Positions 1 through 8,591 of a stretch of 36,526 bases of DNA are shown piece by piece. Both the position numbers and the translations under genes were made by a program. Source of the DNA: Tannerella sp. (GTDB lineage: Bacteria; Bacteroidota; Bacteroidia; Bacteroidales; Tannerellaceae); NCBI GenBank assembly GCA_031276175.1, contig JAISNP010000032.1, forward strand, positions 1 through 36,526. The letters run 5' to 3'. Below the pieces are notes generated by a model that worked only from the letters and a program-made list of their open reading frames with translations, made no database searches and was not told where the DNA came from. Each line of letters begins with the position of its first letter. Position 1 is the first letter of the stretch.

Positions 1-10
1 AATTTCAGCG

Positions 11-707
11 TGAGTTCGACGTAAGAACCCTTGTTTAGGGAAGAGTACCCCCGCGGTTTGGAGGAACTCCCCCACAGCTTCCTGCAACACCTCCATCGCC
101 TGGAACAATTGATTCAAGGTAATAAAAGTTTGACTTTCCAACCCGGTAGGAAGGCTGATCGCCGTCCGATTTGCCTTTTCCGAAAAAAGGGAAGGCTGAT
201 CGCCATCCGGTTTGAATTTTCCGAAAAAAGGGAAGGCTGATCGCCAACCGGTTTGCCTTTTCCGAAAAAAGGGAAGGCTAAACGCCAACCGGTTTGACTT
301 TTCCGAAAAAAGGGAAGGCCGATCGCCATTCGGTTTGCCTTTTCCGAAAAAAGTGAAGGCTGATCGCCATCCGGTTTGCCTTTTCCGAAAAAAGGGAAAG
401 CCGATCGCCATCCGGTTTGCCTTTTCCGAAAAAAGGGAAAGCTGATCGCCGTCCGGTTTGCCTTTTCCGAAAAAAGGGAAGGCTGATCGCCGTTCGGTTT
501 GACTTTTCCGAAAAAAGGGAAGGCTGATCGCCGTCCGGTTTGACTTTTCCGAAAAAAGGGAAGGCAGATCGCCGTCCGGTTTGCCTTTTCCGAAAAAAGG
601 GAAAGCTGATCGCCGTCCGGTTTGACTTTTCCGAAAAAAGGGAAAGCCGATCGCCGCCGGGTTGGACTCTTCATAGGTAATAAATAAGGGTTCTTACGTC
701 GAACTCA
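11..707. repeat. 20-bp inverted repeat bounding the 41-bp array
   Basis: The 20-base motif at 11-30 (TGAGTTCGACGTAAGAACCC) recurs as an exact reverse complement at 688-707. The two copies enclose the whole 41-bp tandem array and its short flanks. The same motif occurs a third time as a compact hairpin at 10092-10143. Being seen three times in inverted pairs suggests a real repeated element rather than chance. It could be the ends of a small non-autonomous element, a protein-binding palindrome, or a former hairpin whose loop was filled by array expansion. No coding sequence lies between the arms. Confidence 0.8.
151..660. repeat. 41-bp tandem array, about 12.5 units
   Basis: Unit starts fall at 151, 192, 233, 274, 315, 356, 397, 438, 479, 520, 561, 602 and 643, an exact 41-base period, and the last unit is incomplete. 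The unit carries a GATCGCC core, a GGTTTG(C/A)CTTTTCC segment and an A-run ending GGGAA. Units differ by a few substitutions (for example TTTGCC against TTTGAC, AAGGC against AAAGC). Because 41 is not a multiple of 3, any reading frame through it changes register each unit, so the long open frames on both strands are not believable genes. It lies downstream of hsdM, beyond that gene's terminator. Function unknown. Confidence 0.92.
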
Positions 708-724
708 GGTTACGGAGAACAAAA

Positions 725-762
725 GGTCGAACGGAATTGGGTTTGACCTTTCTGAAACGTAA
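725..762. repeat. Diverged direct repeat, left of the hsd operon
   Basis: This stretch (GTCGAA..GAATTGG.TTTG.CCTT.CTGAAACG) matches 6956-6992 on the same strand at about 30 of 36 positions. A shorter relative lies at about 6921-6940. Its TTTG.CCTT.C.GAAA portion also resembles part of the 41-bp array unit. The copies lie just outside the two ends of the restriction-modification operon. Confidence 0.6.
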
Positions 763-793
763 AAAGGACGGATCCTGCCTGGATTCGTCCTTT
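763..793 (-). terminator. Intrinsic terminator of the hsd operon
   Basis: The arms AAAGGACG-GATCC (763-775) and GGAT-CGTCCTTT (781-793) form a long hairpin with one mismatch and a short loop. Read leftward it is followed by a T-run (the A-run at 761-765). It lies about 60 bases past the hsdM stop, so it most likely ends the hsdRSM transcript. A T-rich tract on the other side may make it work in both directions. Confidence 0.75.
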
Positions 794-854
794 CTTTTGG
801 TGATGGAGGGTGCAGTTTGCCGGATATTTCACATTTGGCCGTCAATCGGAAGCA

Positions 855-2498
855 TCATACAAGGGGAGGCAATCCAAGTTCTTCGAGATACCGGTTATGC
901 CGCTCTGCAGCCTCCGCGATTTTCTTTTCGATATGCGTCAAATCTTCGTGTACCGCCTTCAGGTCGATGATTTCTTCGGATTTGGCGATTGAAACATAAC
1001 GCGAAATATTCAGATTATAACCGTTCCCGGCAATTTCATCCATCGAAACGCGCCGGGAGTACCGCTCTGCTTCGCTCCGGTACTGATAGGTTGAGACAAT
1101 CCGTTCGATATGTTCCGGACACAGGCGGTTTTGCCGCTTACCTTTTTCAAACTCTTCGCTTGCGTTGATGAAAAGTACGTCATCATGCTTTTTGCACTTC
1201 TTCAGCACCAGGATGCAAACGGGAATGCCGGTCGAGAAAAACAGATTGGCCGGCAGGCTTATCACCGTATCCACGTTGCCGTCCCGCAGCAGTTTCGTGC
1301 GGATACGTTCCTCGACGCCTCCCCGGAACAGCACTCCGTGAGGCAAAATAATAGCCATCGTACCGTCTTCGCGCAGGAAGTGAAAACCGTGAAGCAGGAA
1401 AGCAAAATCGGCCGCCGACTTGGGGGCAAGCCCGTAGCTTTTGAAGCGAAAATCCTGTCCCAGTTCTTCGGTTGGCTCCCAGCGATAGCTGAACGGGGGA
1501 TTGGCTACAATGGCGTCGAACTCTATCTTTTTTGCCGGATTCATTTCATTCAGTATATCCCAGTCGTTCTGCAGCGAATCGCCGTGATGTATTTCAAATT
1601 CGGAATCTTTCACGCCATGCAGCAGCATATTCATCCGGGCAAGATTGTAGGTGGTAATGTTTTTCTCCTGACCGTAGATCCTGCCTGTGCCGTGAACGCC
1701 CACCTGTTTGCGCACATTGAGCAGAAGGGAACCGGAACCGCAGGCAAAGTCCAGCACGCTGTCGATCTTTTTCTTCTTTCCGGTGGTCGGGTCCTGACTG
1801 TCGAGCGTGACAATTCCGGAAAGAATCGTAGAAATCTGCTGCGGCGTGTAGAACTCGCCGGCCTTTTTGCCCGAACCTGCGGCAAACTGGCTGATCAGGT
1901 ATTCGTAGGCATCGCCCAGTATGTCGCTGTCTGTTGAAAATTCGGCAATGCCTTCGGCTATTCTGGTGATAATTGTACAGAGTTTGGCATTGCGTTCGGT
2001 ATGATTCTTTCCGAGTTTATCGGAATCCAGATTAATTTCCGAGAACAAGCCCTGAAAGGTACTCTCAAAAGATTGATTTTCGATATACTCAAAACCCTTC
2101 CGGAGGGTTTCCAGCAAGTCTTTGCTTTGCGTACGTGCCAGTTCTACCATATTGCTCCACAGATATGGCGGTTCGATGACGTAATGGACTTTGCGGCGCA
2201 TTTGCTTTTCAAAATCCGCAGTATCTCCTCTGTTGGCGTCATACCACAGGGCTAAGGGGGTACGCTTGTCGTCTTCCCCTACCTGGGGATAATCGGGTCC
2301 AAGTTCTTTTTTCACTGCCGTTTCGTAATTGCCGGACAGATAGCGCAGGAAGAGAAATGAAAGCATATAGTCGCGAAAGTCGTCTGCGTCCATTGCTCCC
2401 CGCAGCTTGTCGGCTATATCCCAAAGGGTTTTGCCTAACTGTTGATGTTCTTTTGCCGTCATGGTTTGCGGTGTTCTTTTTTTGTGTGTTCCACTCAT
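855..2498 (-). CDS. hsdM: Type I restriction-modification system, DNA methyltransferase subunit HsdM
   Basis: This is the 547-residue modification subunit. With HsdS it forms the M2S methyltransferase that transfers a methyl group from S-adenosylmethionine to adenine at the recognition site; with HsdR it forms the restriction complex. The SAM-binding motif I is visible as DFACGSG (residues 250-256) and the adenine N6 catalytic motif as NPPF (333-336). The N-terminal helical HsdM_N region (LWDIADKLRGAMDADDFRDY) precedes them. The start overlaps the hsdS stop in an ATGA arrangement (2495-2498), indicating translational coupling. A second Met at residue 13 is possible but would lose that overlap. 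Nothing looks truncated, so the methylase is probably active. Confidence 0.95.
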   Translation of the reverse strand: MSGTHKKRTPQTMTAKEHQQLGKTLWDIADKLRGAMDADDFRDYMLSFLFLRYLSGNYETAVKKELGPDYPQVGEDDKRTPLALWYDANRGDTADFEKQMRRKVHYVIEPPYLWSNMVELARTQSKDLLETLRKGFEYIENQSFESTFQGLFSEINLDSDKLGKNHTERNAKLCTIITRIAEGIAEFSTDSDILGDAYEYLISQFAAGSGKKAGEFYTPQQISTILSGIVTLDSQDPTTGKKKKIDSVLDFACGSGSLLLNVRKQVGVHGTGRIYGQEKNITTYNLARMNMLLHGVKDSEFEIHHGDSLQNDWDILNEMNPAKKIEFDAIVANPPFSYRWEPTEELGQDFRFKSYGLAPKSAADFAFLLHGFHFLREDGTMAIILPHGVLFRGGVEERIRTKLLRDGNVDTVISLPANLFFSTGIPVCILVLKKCKKHDDVLFINASEEFEKGKRQNRLCPEHIERIVSTYQYRSEAERYSRRVSMDEIAGNGYNLNISRYVSIAKSEEIIDLKAVHEDLTHIEKKIAEAAERHNRYLEELGLPPLV

Positions 2499-3778
2499 AT
2501 ATCCCTATCGTCAGCCGCAGGGAACAGTTGCTGCATCAGCCCCTTCTTATGCGCTTTAAGCGCTTCGAGTTTTTGGCTTTGTGCACTTATAAGGTCGTCG
2601 AGCGACGAAAGACAATCGGCGATTTTTTGCTGCTCGGCTTTTTTGGATGGTATCAGTATTTTAAATTTTGAGATATTGTCTTTCGTAAAACCTTTAATAG
2701 CCATCCCTTGGCTAAATACAAGAAGATCTTTACTGTGGTATTTCAAATAATAGGCTATAAAAATCAGATTATCATTTTTCGTAGGGGTAAAGTTTGTAAA
2801 ATCTTGGCTCGTACATATTGATTCCTTTGTTATTGCCAACTTACCCACACCTACACGCGAGACAAGTAAAATACTATTTGCAGGAACCATCTTCGTCGCA
2901 GAATTTTTTAAAGCTTCTGCTGTAATAAACCTGCTTACAGTTAATTGATAAATTGAGTCTTCATCAATATCTGAACTTGAAATCCACGGGATATTTCCTT
3001 TCCAAAAAGATTGGTTGTCTTTACTTGGGGTACCTCCTCCTGTAAATTCACCAACTTGTCCAAGTGTCTTTCCCCCCCACCCACTCTCCCGAAACTCCGG
3101 GAACCGCCACTTGGGAGTAGTTTCACCTTCGGCGGGGAACAGTTGTTGCATCAGTCCTTTCTTATGAGCTTTAAGCGCTTCGATTTTTTGGCTTTGTGCA
3201 CTTATAAGGTCGTCGAGCGACGAAAGACAATCGGCGATTTTTTGCTGCTCGGCTTTTTCTTTAGGAATGAGCAGTCTTAAATTCAGGAATGCACCTTTTG
3301 AAATATTATATCTAGTAATTCCCTGAGCTAATGCGCTAATTGATTTTCGATAATTAGTGCTATGAAAGAGATAACAAGAGAATTTAGGTATAAGCATATC
3401 TAAATCATTGGGTCTAAAAGAAAAGCAAAAACTATTCAAATACGTTGGTTCAGGCGGGGAATCAATCAATACTGAAGCAAACCCAACTTCATTGGGTGTT
3501 TCAGATGATGTTGTAAATAGTATATCGCCCAGTTGTAATGTGTTTTGATTTTCATTGTCAGCAATCAATACTCGTCCACACTTAGTAAAATCAATCCAAG
3601 CACAATTAAAGACTTGCATATAGGTGACATACGGTTTTCCTGTTCCAAAATCGGAAGCAGATTTTCCACTCAAACCACTGATAGGCCGTCCTATTTTCTC
3701 TAATTTCATTTCTTCCCATTCCCCACTCCCCCGAAACTCCGGGAACCGCAATCTCGGCACATTCTTTTCACTCTTCAT
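2495..3778 (-). CDS. hsdS: Type I restriction-modification system, specificity subunit HsdS
   Basis: This subunit chooses the DNA sequence bound by the type I complex. It is about 427 residues with the usual two target-recognition domains. Each half opens with RFPEFR and ends with a nearly identical helical spacer (AEQQKIADCLSSLDDLIS..LMQQLFPA). At DNA level the two spacers (2521-2642 and 3136-3257) differ at only about 5 of 122 positions. The reading frame is open back to 3802, but the ATG at 3776-3778 overlaps the hsdR stop (3768-3770) and leads straight into MKSEKNVPRLRFPEF, so I prefer that start. The recognition sequence cannot be predicted from these domains by eye. The duplicated spacers make domain exchange by recombination plausible. 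Confidence 0.93.
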   Translation of the reverse strand: MKSEKNVPRLRFPEFRGSGEWEEMKLEKIGRPISGLSGKSASDFGTGKPYVTYMQVFNCAWIDFTKCGRVLIADNENQNTLQLGDILFTTSSETPNEVGFASVLIDSPPEPTYLNSFCFSFRPNDLDMLIPKFSCYLFHSTNYRKSISALAQGITRYNISKGAFLNLRLLIPKEKAEQQKIADCLSSLDDLISAQSQKIEALKAHKKGLMQQLFPAEGETTPKWRFPEFRESGWGGKTLGQVGEFTGGGTPSKDNQSFWKGNIPWISSSDIDEDSIYQLTVSRFITAEALKNSATKMVPANSILLVSRVGVGKLAITKESICTSQDFTNFTPTKNDNLIFIAYYLKYHSKDLLVFSQGMAIKGFTKDNISKFKILIPSKKAEQQKIADCLSSLDDLISAQSQKLEALKAHKKGLMQQLFPAADDRDI

Positions 3779-6740
3779 ACGCTGACAATCCTGATATTTC
3801 ACGTCCTTCGGCCAGTCTTTTCAGTAGCGGTATCAAGTCACCCATCAGCGCCACCTCTCTTTTTGCACGGGCTTTCCATGCAAGTCCCAGCGGCGCCATC
3901 AAGTCGCTCAGGAGTTCGCCGTCGAAAATCATGCGGTTCATGATGGCGTCTGTGAATGCTTGCAGAGCCGCGATGTCCAATCCGTGATTTACGGCTATTA
4001 TGGCCAACTCTTTTGCCTGCTTCTCCGACTTAAATATTTGGTAGTTGTTCCTTATATCCTTTTCGGTCTTGCCGTTGATTTCATCTTCGTCCAAACTTTG
4101 GATGTATGACACAATATCGTCGCGTTCGTCCATCAGGTTGGAGCTTGAGGAAACAAGGCCGATCAACTGCTCTTTGGTTATTTTCATCTTCGACGGTTCG
4201 CCGGCATACCGGGCAATCAGCCCCATGATATAGTCGTAGTCTATCACGGCAGAAGCGAAAAGCGCCAGTTCCAAATCGAGCTGCTGCACCTCCGTGGCGG
4301 CATTGCTGCCGGCTCTGTCCTGCTGCGCCTTCAGGCGTTTGGCCGTTTCCAGATAAGCGCCCCTGAATGCCTGCAACTGTTCTTCGGGGATAAGCTGTCC
4401 GACGGTTTCCCGGTGTTCGTCGCTCAGGTCGGTATACTGGTTGAGCTGCGTTTTCAGGCGTTGCACCTCCTTGAACTGCCGGATAAATCCTGCACGGGCT
4501 TCGTCGCCCATCAGGTTGGCCACCTCTTCGGGCGCACAGGCCAATCCATGCGACTGCATAAACGTATTCAATCCGTCTACGGCCTGCTTGAATTTATCCA
4601 CCACCACCGGCGCGGGGTCTACCAGCCATATTTCTTTGGATTTGCCGGCATCTTCGCCCGAAAAAAGCACAATGGCTCTGTCTACTTCGCTCTGCTGATT
4701 GCGGAAGTCGAGTATGCTGCCGAAAGGTTTGTTCTTGTTCAGTATGCGGTTTGTGCGCGAGAATGCCTGTATCAGTCCGTGATATTTGAGGTTTTTATCC
4801 ACATAGAGCGTATTGAGGTATCTGGAATCGAAACCCGTAAGCAGCATATCTACCACGATCGTAATGTCAATCCTGTTTTTGCGCGGATAGTCGGCCTTGC
4901 TGTACTGATGGGATTTTATACGCTGCTGCACGTCCTGATAGTAGAGGTCGAACTCATGGATGCGGTGGGCGGTACCGTACTGTGCGTTGTAATCTTCAAT
5001 AATCACATTCAGCGCTTCTTTTTTCTTATCGGGCTCCTGCTGATTGTCTTCCTTTTCCTGCGGCAAATCCTCCTGAATCTGCTGCACGTCCCTGTCTCCC
5101 TCGGCCGGCGGAGAAAACACACAGGCTATGTTCAGCGGTTCAAATCGTCCGTCTTCCGCCTGTCGCCCGGCCTGTATGGTCTTGAACAGTCCGTAATACT
5201 CGATGGCGTCATTAATCGAAGCGGTGGCCAGGAGCGCATTGAAGCGGCGGCAGTCTGTCGCGGCGTCGTGTTTGGACAGTATGGCCTCTACAATGGCTTG
5301 TTTGACTGCACTTCCGTCCTGCCCCGGTTTGATTTTGCCGCCGGATTTGAAATAGTCGATGTGGAAACGCAGCACGTTTTTATCTTCAATGGCATGGGTG
5401 ATGGTGTAGGCGTGCAGCAGTTTCTTAAATATGTCTTCCGTGGTTTTATACGACGCCTGCTGCCCCTCGATGATCTGGTATGTGGCATTTTCTTCAAAGA
5501 TAGGCGTCCCGGTAAAGCCGAAGAGTTGCGCATTGGGAAAAAATTCCCTGATGGCTTTATGGTTCTCGCCAAACTGGGAACGGTGACATTCGTCGAAGAT
5601 AAAAACAATGCGCTTATTCCTTAGCGGTTCCAGCCTCGCTTTATACTTTTTCCTGTGCCTGGAATCAAGAGCCAGCCCCAGTTTTTGAATGGTTGTTACG
5701 ATAACTTTATTGGCGTAATCGGCGGACAGCATCCGCTGTACAAGCGTTTCGGTACTGGTATTGCCTTCCACGCAGCCCTCCTGAAACTTATTGAACTCCT
5801 CGCGTGTCTGGCGGTCTAAATCTTTCCGGTCTACGACGAACAGACATTTCTCAATCTCAGGATTATCCTTGAGCAATGTGGACGCCTTAAACGACGTAAG
5901 GGTTTTTCCGCTGCCGGTGGTATGCCAGATGTAGCCGTTGCCCCTGTTCTGGCGGATACAGTCGACGATTGCCTTTACTGCATAAATCTGATACGGACGC
6001 ATGACCATCAACTTCTGTTCACAGGCCACGAGTACCATGTAGCGGTTGATCATTTCGCCGAGTTTGCATTTGGCAAGAAACTTTTCGGAGAACTCATCCA
6101 GGTCATTGATTTTTTTATTGTTTTCGTCGGCAAACTGATACACCGGCAGATACTGTTCGTCGGCATTGAAACTGAAATGCCGGAGATTGTTGTTCGCAAA
6201 ATAGCGGGTGTCTGTCCGGTTGCTGACGATAAAAAGCTGAATGAAACACAGCAGCGTGTTTGTGTAGCCGTTTCCGGGGTCTTTTTTGTAATCGACAATC
6301 TGCTGCATAGCCCGACTCGGACTGACGCCTGATGATTTGAGTTCTATCTGTACAACCGGGATACCGTTGATAAGCAGCATCACATCGTAGCGCCGGTGAC
6401 TGTTGTCGGTATTGATTCGCAACTGGTTGATGACTTCGTATTCGTTCCTGCACCAGTCCCTTATATTTACAAGCGTATACGGCAGAATTTTGCCGTCTTC
6501 GCGCTGAAACGTATGCTGCTCGCGCAATCTTTCGGAGGAAACAAACACATCGGGACTGACCATCTCATTGCGCAGCCGGGCAAATTCCGCGTCCGTCAGA
6601 CGGACATGGTTCAGCGCCTCGAATTTCTTCCTGAAATTGGATTCAAGCGCATCCCTGTCGCGAATATCCTCGCGATAGGTATATTTGAGGTCGGTCAGCT
6701 TTTGAATCAAACGTTCCTCTATTTGCTTTTCATTATTCAT
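3768..6740 (-). CDS. hsdR: Type I restriction-modification system, restriction and translocation subunit HsdR
   Basis: This is the 990-residue motor and nuclease subunit that translocates DNA using ATP and cleaves unmethylated DNA far from the recognition site. The N-terminal PD-(D/E)xK nuclease core is visible as D119 followed by E133-L-K135. The superfamily 2 helicase motifs follow: Walker A HTTGSGKT (273-280), a DECH box (383-386), TGTP motif III (410-413) and a motif VI-like QAFSRTNR further on. All key residues appear intact. It is the first gene of the operon, and its stop overlaps the preferred hsdS start. The gene order R-S-M on one transcript means loss of the promoter would silence both restriction and modification. 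Confidence 0.95.
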   Translation of the reverse strand: MNNEKQIEERLIQKLTDLKYTYREDIRDRDALESNFRKKFEALNHVRLTDAEFARLRNEMVSPDVFVSSERLREQHTFQREDGKILPYTLVNIRDWCRNEYEVINQLRINTDNSHRRYDVMLLINGIPVVQIELKSSGVSPSRAMQQIVDYKKDPGNGYTNTLLCFIQLFIVSNRTDTRYFANNNLRHFSFNADEQYLPVYQFADENNKKINDLDEFSEKFLAKCKLGEMINRYMVLVACEQKLMVMRPYQIYAVKAIVDCIRQNRGNGYIWHTTGSGKTLTSFKASTLLKDNPEIEKCLFVVDRKDLDRQTREEFNKFQEGCVEGNTSTETLVQRMLSADYANKVIVTTIQKLGLALDSRHRKKYKARLEPLRNKRIVFIFDECHRSQFGENHKAIREFFPNAQLFGFTGTPIFEENATYQIIEGQQASYKTTEDIFKKLLHAYTITHAIEDKNVLRFHIDYFKSGGKIKPGQDGSAVKQAIVEAILSKHDAATDCRRFNALLATASINDAIEYYGLFKTIQAGRQAEDGRFEPLNIACVFSPPAEGDRDVQQIQEDLPQEKEDNQQEPDKKKEALNVIIEDYNAQYGTAHRIHEFDLYYQDVQQRIKSHQYSKADYPRKNRIDITIVVDMLLTGFDSRYLNTLYVDKNLKYHGLIQAFSRTNRILNKNKPFGSILDFRNQQSEVDRAIVLFSGEDAGKSKEIWLVDPAPVVVDKFKQAVDGLNTFMQSHGLACAPEEVANLMGDEARAGFIRQFKEVQRLKTQLNQYTDLSDEHRETVGQLIPEEQLQAFRGAYLETAKRLKAQQDRAGSNAATEVQQLDLELALFASAVIDYDYIMGLIARYAGEPSKMKITKEQLIGLVSSSSNLMDERDDIVSYIQSLDEDEINGKTEKDIRNNYQIFKSEKQAKELAIIAVNHGLDIAALQAFTDAIMNRMIFDGELLSDLMAPLGLAWKARAKREVALMGDLIPLLKRLAEGREISGLSAYEE

Positions 6741-6783
6741 ACATCATACGGTTAGTTGTATCGGTTTATCATTTTTTCTGTCG

Positions 6784-6813
6784 CAAATTTAACTTTTTTT
6801 CTCAACCCTCCAA
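6784..6813 (-). promoter_or_regulatory. Predicted Bacteroidetes promoter of hsdR
   Basis: Read leftward there is a TAAATTTG box (6784-6791, fits TAnnTTTG) with an upstream TTG (6811-6813) separated by 19 bases. This matches the Bacteroidetes sigma-ABfr consensus spacing. The hsdR ATG lies about 44 bases downstream of the box. Confidence 0.6.
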
Positions 6814-7090
6814 TTTCAAAGCGCCCCGTTTACCCCCGACGCTGTTTTTTCCTTCCCTAAACAGGATGGGTATCAGGCTGCAAACGCATAGAAAAATTAA
6901 GCAGCCCCTGCAGGCAGGGGTCCAATTGGATTTGACCTTCCCGCGGTGTACAAAATGTCGAATTGAATTGGATTTGCCCTTCCTGAAACGGAAGAAAGGG
7001 GTTTATTAAAAGTAGCTGATTTTTCTGTGGATGCCCGGCTACCGGAAGGAATGTAACAATTGGAGGGGGAACCGTTGCCGGTGAATGTTG
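6814..7090. other. Non-coding stretch with repeat remnants between hsdR and tRNA-Ala
   Basis: No gene is seen here. It contains a GC-rich palindrome CCCCTGC-AG-GCAGGGG (6905-6920). It also contains two tandem relatives of a TTGGATTTG.CCTTCC segment (about 6921-6940 and 6956-6992). The second of these matches the copy beyond the other end of the hsd operon (725-762). The content looks like degenerated interspersed repeats rather than a gene. Confidence 0.5.
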
Positions 7091-7164
7091 TGGAGCATAC
7101 GAGACTCGAACTCGTCACCTTTAGACTGCCAGTCTAACGCTCTAGCCAGATGAGCTAATGCCCC
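7091..7164 (-). tRNA. tRNA-Ala (anticodon GGC)
   Basis: A full 74-base cloverleaf can be folded. It has a 7-bp acceptor stem GGGGCAT/ATGCTCC, a D arm with GCTC/GAGC, an anticodon stem TTAGA/TCTAA with loop CTGGCAG (anticodon GGC), and a T arm ACGAG-TTCGAGT-CTCGT. The acceptor stem carries a G3-U70 wobble pair, the classic alanine identity element, which supports the anticodon call. The discriminator base is A. CCA is not encoded. It reads leftward toward hsdR. Confidence 0.95.
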
Positions 7165-7180
7165 TTGTTGTTTTCGGGTG

Positions 7181-7188
7181 CAAATATA
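7181..7188 (-). promoter_or_regulatory. Predicted -7 box for tRNA-Ala
   Basis: TATATTTG, read leftward, fits the TAnnTTTG Bacteroidetes -7 box and sits 17 bases upstream of the tRNA 5' end. No TTG was found at the expected upstream spacing, so the call rests on the single box and its position. Confidence 0.45.
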
Positions 7189-7263
7189 CATGTTTTGTTG
7201 GGATATGAGCTATTTTTCGGGATAAATAATGGTGGCGTACCTGTCCCCCGTTGAATTTTTCCG

Positions 7264-7271
7264 TATTTTTG
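7264..7271 (+). promoter_or_regulatory. Predicted -7 box for the radical SAM operon
   Basis: TATTTTTG fits TAnnTTTG and lies about 50 bases before the ATG of the radical SAM gene. No TTG lies at the usual distance, so this is a weak call. Confidence 0.35.
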
Positions 7272-7322
7272 CTTGCGTGTCCTGCTGAGGGGAATAATAA
7301 TTCTAAATCTTGATTTTTGCGG

Positions 7323-8591
7323 ATGAATGAGCGTGTACAAGACAAATTGAAAATACTGGCGGAATCGGCCAAGTATGATGTTTCCTGTGCTTCGAGCGGT
7401 ACGAGCCGGAAGAACCGGCCGGGCATGATCGGCAGCGCCGAAGGCTGGGGTATTTGCCACAGCTTCACGGAAGACGGACGCTGTGTGTCCCTGCTGAAAA
7501 TCATGCTTACCAATCATTGCATCTACGACTGTGCGTACTGTATCAACCGGCGAAGCAACGATATACGGCGTGCCACGCTGACGGTGGAGGAACTGGTGGA
7601 ACTTACGCTCGAATTTTACCGGCGAAACTATATCGAGGGGCTTTTCCTTAGTTCCGGTATAGTAAACAGTCCGGATTATACGATGGAACGGATGCTGCGC
7701 GCAGTGAAGGAACTGCGTACCGTGCACCGCTATAACGGCTATATCCACATGAAAAGCATACCGGGGGCTTCCCGTGAGCTGGTGGACGGGGCCGGGCTGT
7801 ATGCCGACCGCCTCAGCGTGAATATAGAAATCCCCAGGGAACAGAACCTCCGGATGCTGGCGCCCGAAAAAAGCCACCAAAGCATATTCAAACCGATGTT
7901 CTATATCCAGCAGGGCATATCGGCAAGCGTAGACGAACGGAAGCGTTTCCGGAATGCTCCGCGGTTTGCTCCGGCGGGACAAAGCACGCAAATGATTGTC
8001 GGCGCTACCAACGAGAGCGACAGGGAGATTCTCCGCCTCTCGACTGCACTGTACCTGCGTCCCGGCATGAAACGGGTGTATTACTCCGGATACATCCCCG
8101 TGAATGTCTACGATACGCGTCTGCCGGCGTTGAAGCAGGCTCCGCTGGTGAGGGAAAACCGTTTATACCAGGCCGACTGGCTGATGCGCTTCTACGGTTT
8201 TAAAGATACGGAGATTGTGGATGACGCGTTTCCCAATCTGGATCTGGAGATTGACCCCAAACTGGCCTGGGCGTTGCGCCATCCCGAAATCTTTCCGGTA
8301 GACGTGAATAAGGCCGATCGGGATCTGATCGTGCGCGTGCCGGGGATTGGCGTCAAGTCGGCCATGCTGATTGCGGCCTCCCGGCAGCACGGGCGTATTA
8401 CGGCCTCCACGCTGACGAAGATGGGCGTGGTGATGAAAAAAGCCCGCTACTTCATTACCTGCGGCGAACTGCCTGTTCTTACGGTCAATGAGGTGCATCC
8501 GGATTACGTCCGCAAAGCGCTCACGGAGAAAAAGAATTTGAAAAAAGAATCCGATACGCGCCAGTTGTCCATCCCTTTCCCCGAAGAATGA
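7323..8591 (+). CDS. Putative DNA modification/repair radical SAM protein (TIGR03916 family)
   Basis: A 422-residue radical SAM enzyme with the iron-sulfur cluster motif CIYDCAYC (C66, C70, C73, so CxxxCxxC). A C-terminal helix-hairpin-helix motif VPGIGVKSA (about residues 339-347) is typical of DNA-binding proteins. The combination, and the partner gene directly downstream, match the widespread two-gene family annotated as a putative DNA modification or repair system. The substrate and chemistry are not established to my knowledge. An in-frame TTG lies two codons earlier (7317), but the ATG at 7323 is the simpler start. The stop overlaps the next start by four bases (ATGA), implying tight co-translation. 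Confidence 0.88.
   Translation: MNERVQDKLKILAESAKYDVSCASSGTSRKNRPGMIGSAEGWGICHSFTEDGRCVSLLKIMLTNHCIYDCAYCINRRSNDIRRATLTVEELVELTLEFYRRNYIEGLFLSSGIVNSPDYTMERMLRAVKELRTVHRYNGYIHMKSIPGASRELVDGAGLYADRLSVNIEIPREQNLRMLAPEKSHQSIFKPMFYIQQGISASVDERKRFRNAPRFAPAGQSTQMIVGATNESDREILRLSTALYLRPGMKRVYYSGYIPVNVYDTRLPALKQAPLVRENRLYQADWLMRFYGFKDTEIVDDAFPNLDLEIDPKLAWALRHPEIFPVDVNKADRDLIVRVPGIGVKSAMLIAASRQHGRITASTLTKMGVVMKKARYFITCGELPVLTVNEVHPDYVRKALTEKKNLKKESDTRQLSIPFPEE

Noticed and set aside
151-660. The three arrays (41, 42 and 23 bp) as CRISPR arrays
   Set aside because: They are tandem repeats without unique spacers and no cas gene is present.
114-674. A 186-residue open frame on the minus strand through the 41-bp array
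   Set aside because: Because the unit is 41 bases, the frame shifts each unit; the protein has no family and the repeats are more economically explained as non-coding.
4413-5624. A 403-residue frame on the plus strand opposite hsdR
   Set aside because: It overlaps the coherent HsdR gene with all helicase motifs; the opposite frame has no recognisable domain and is a shadow.
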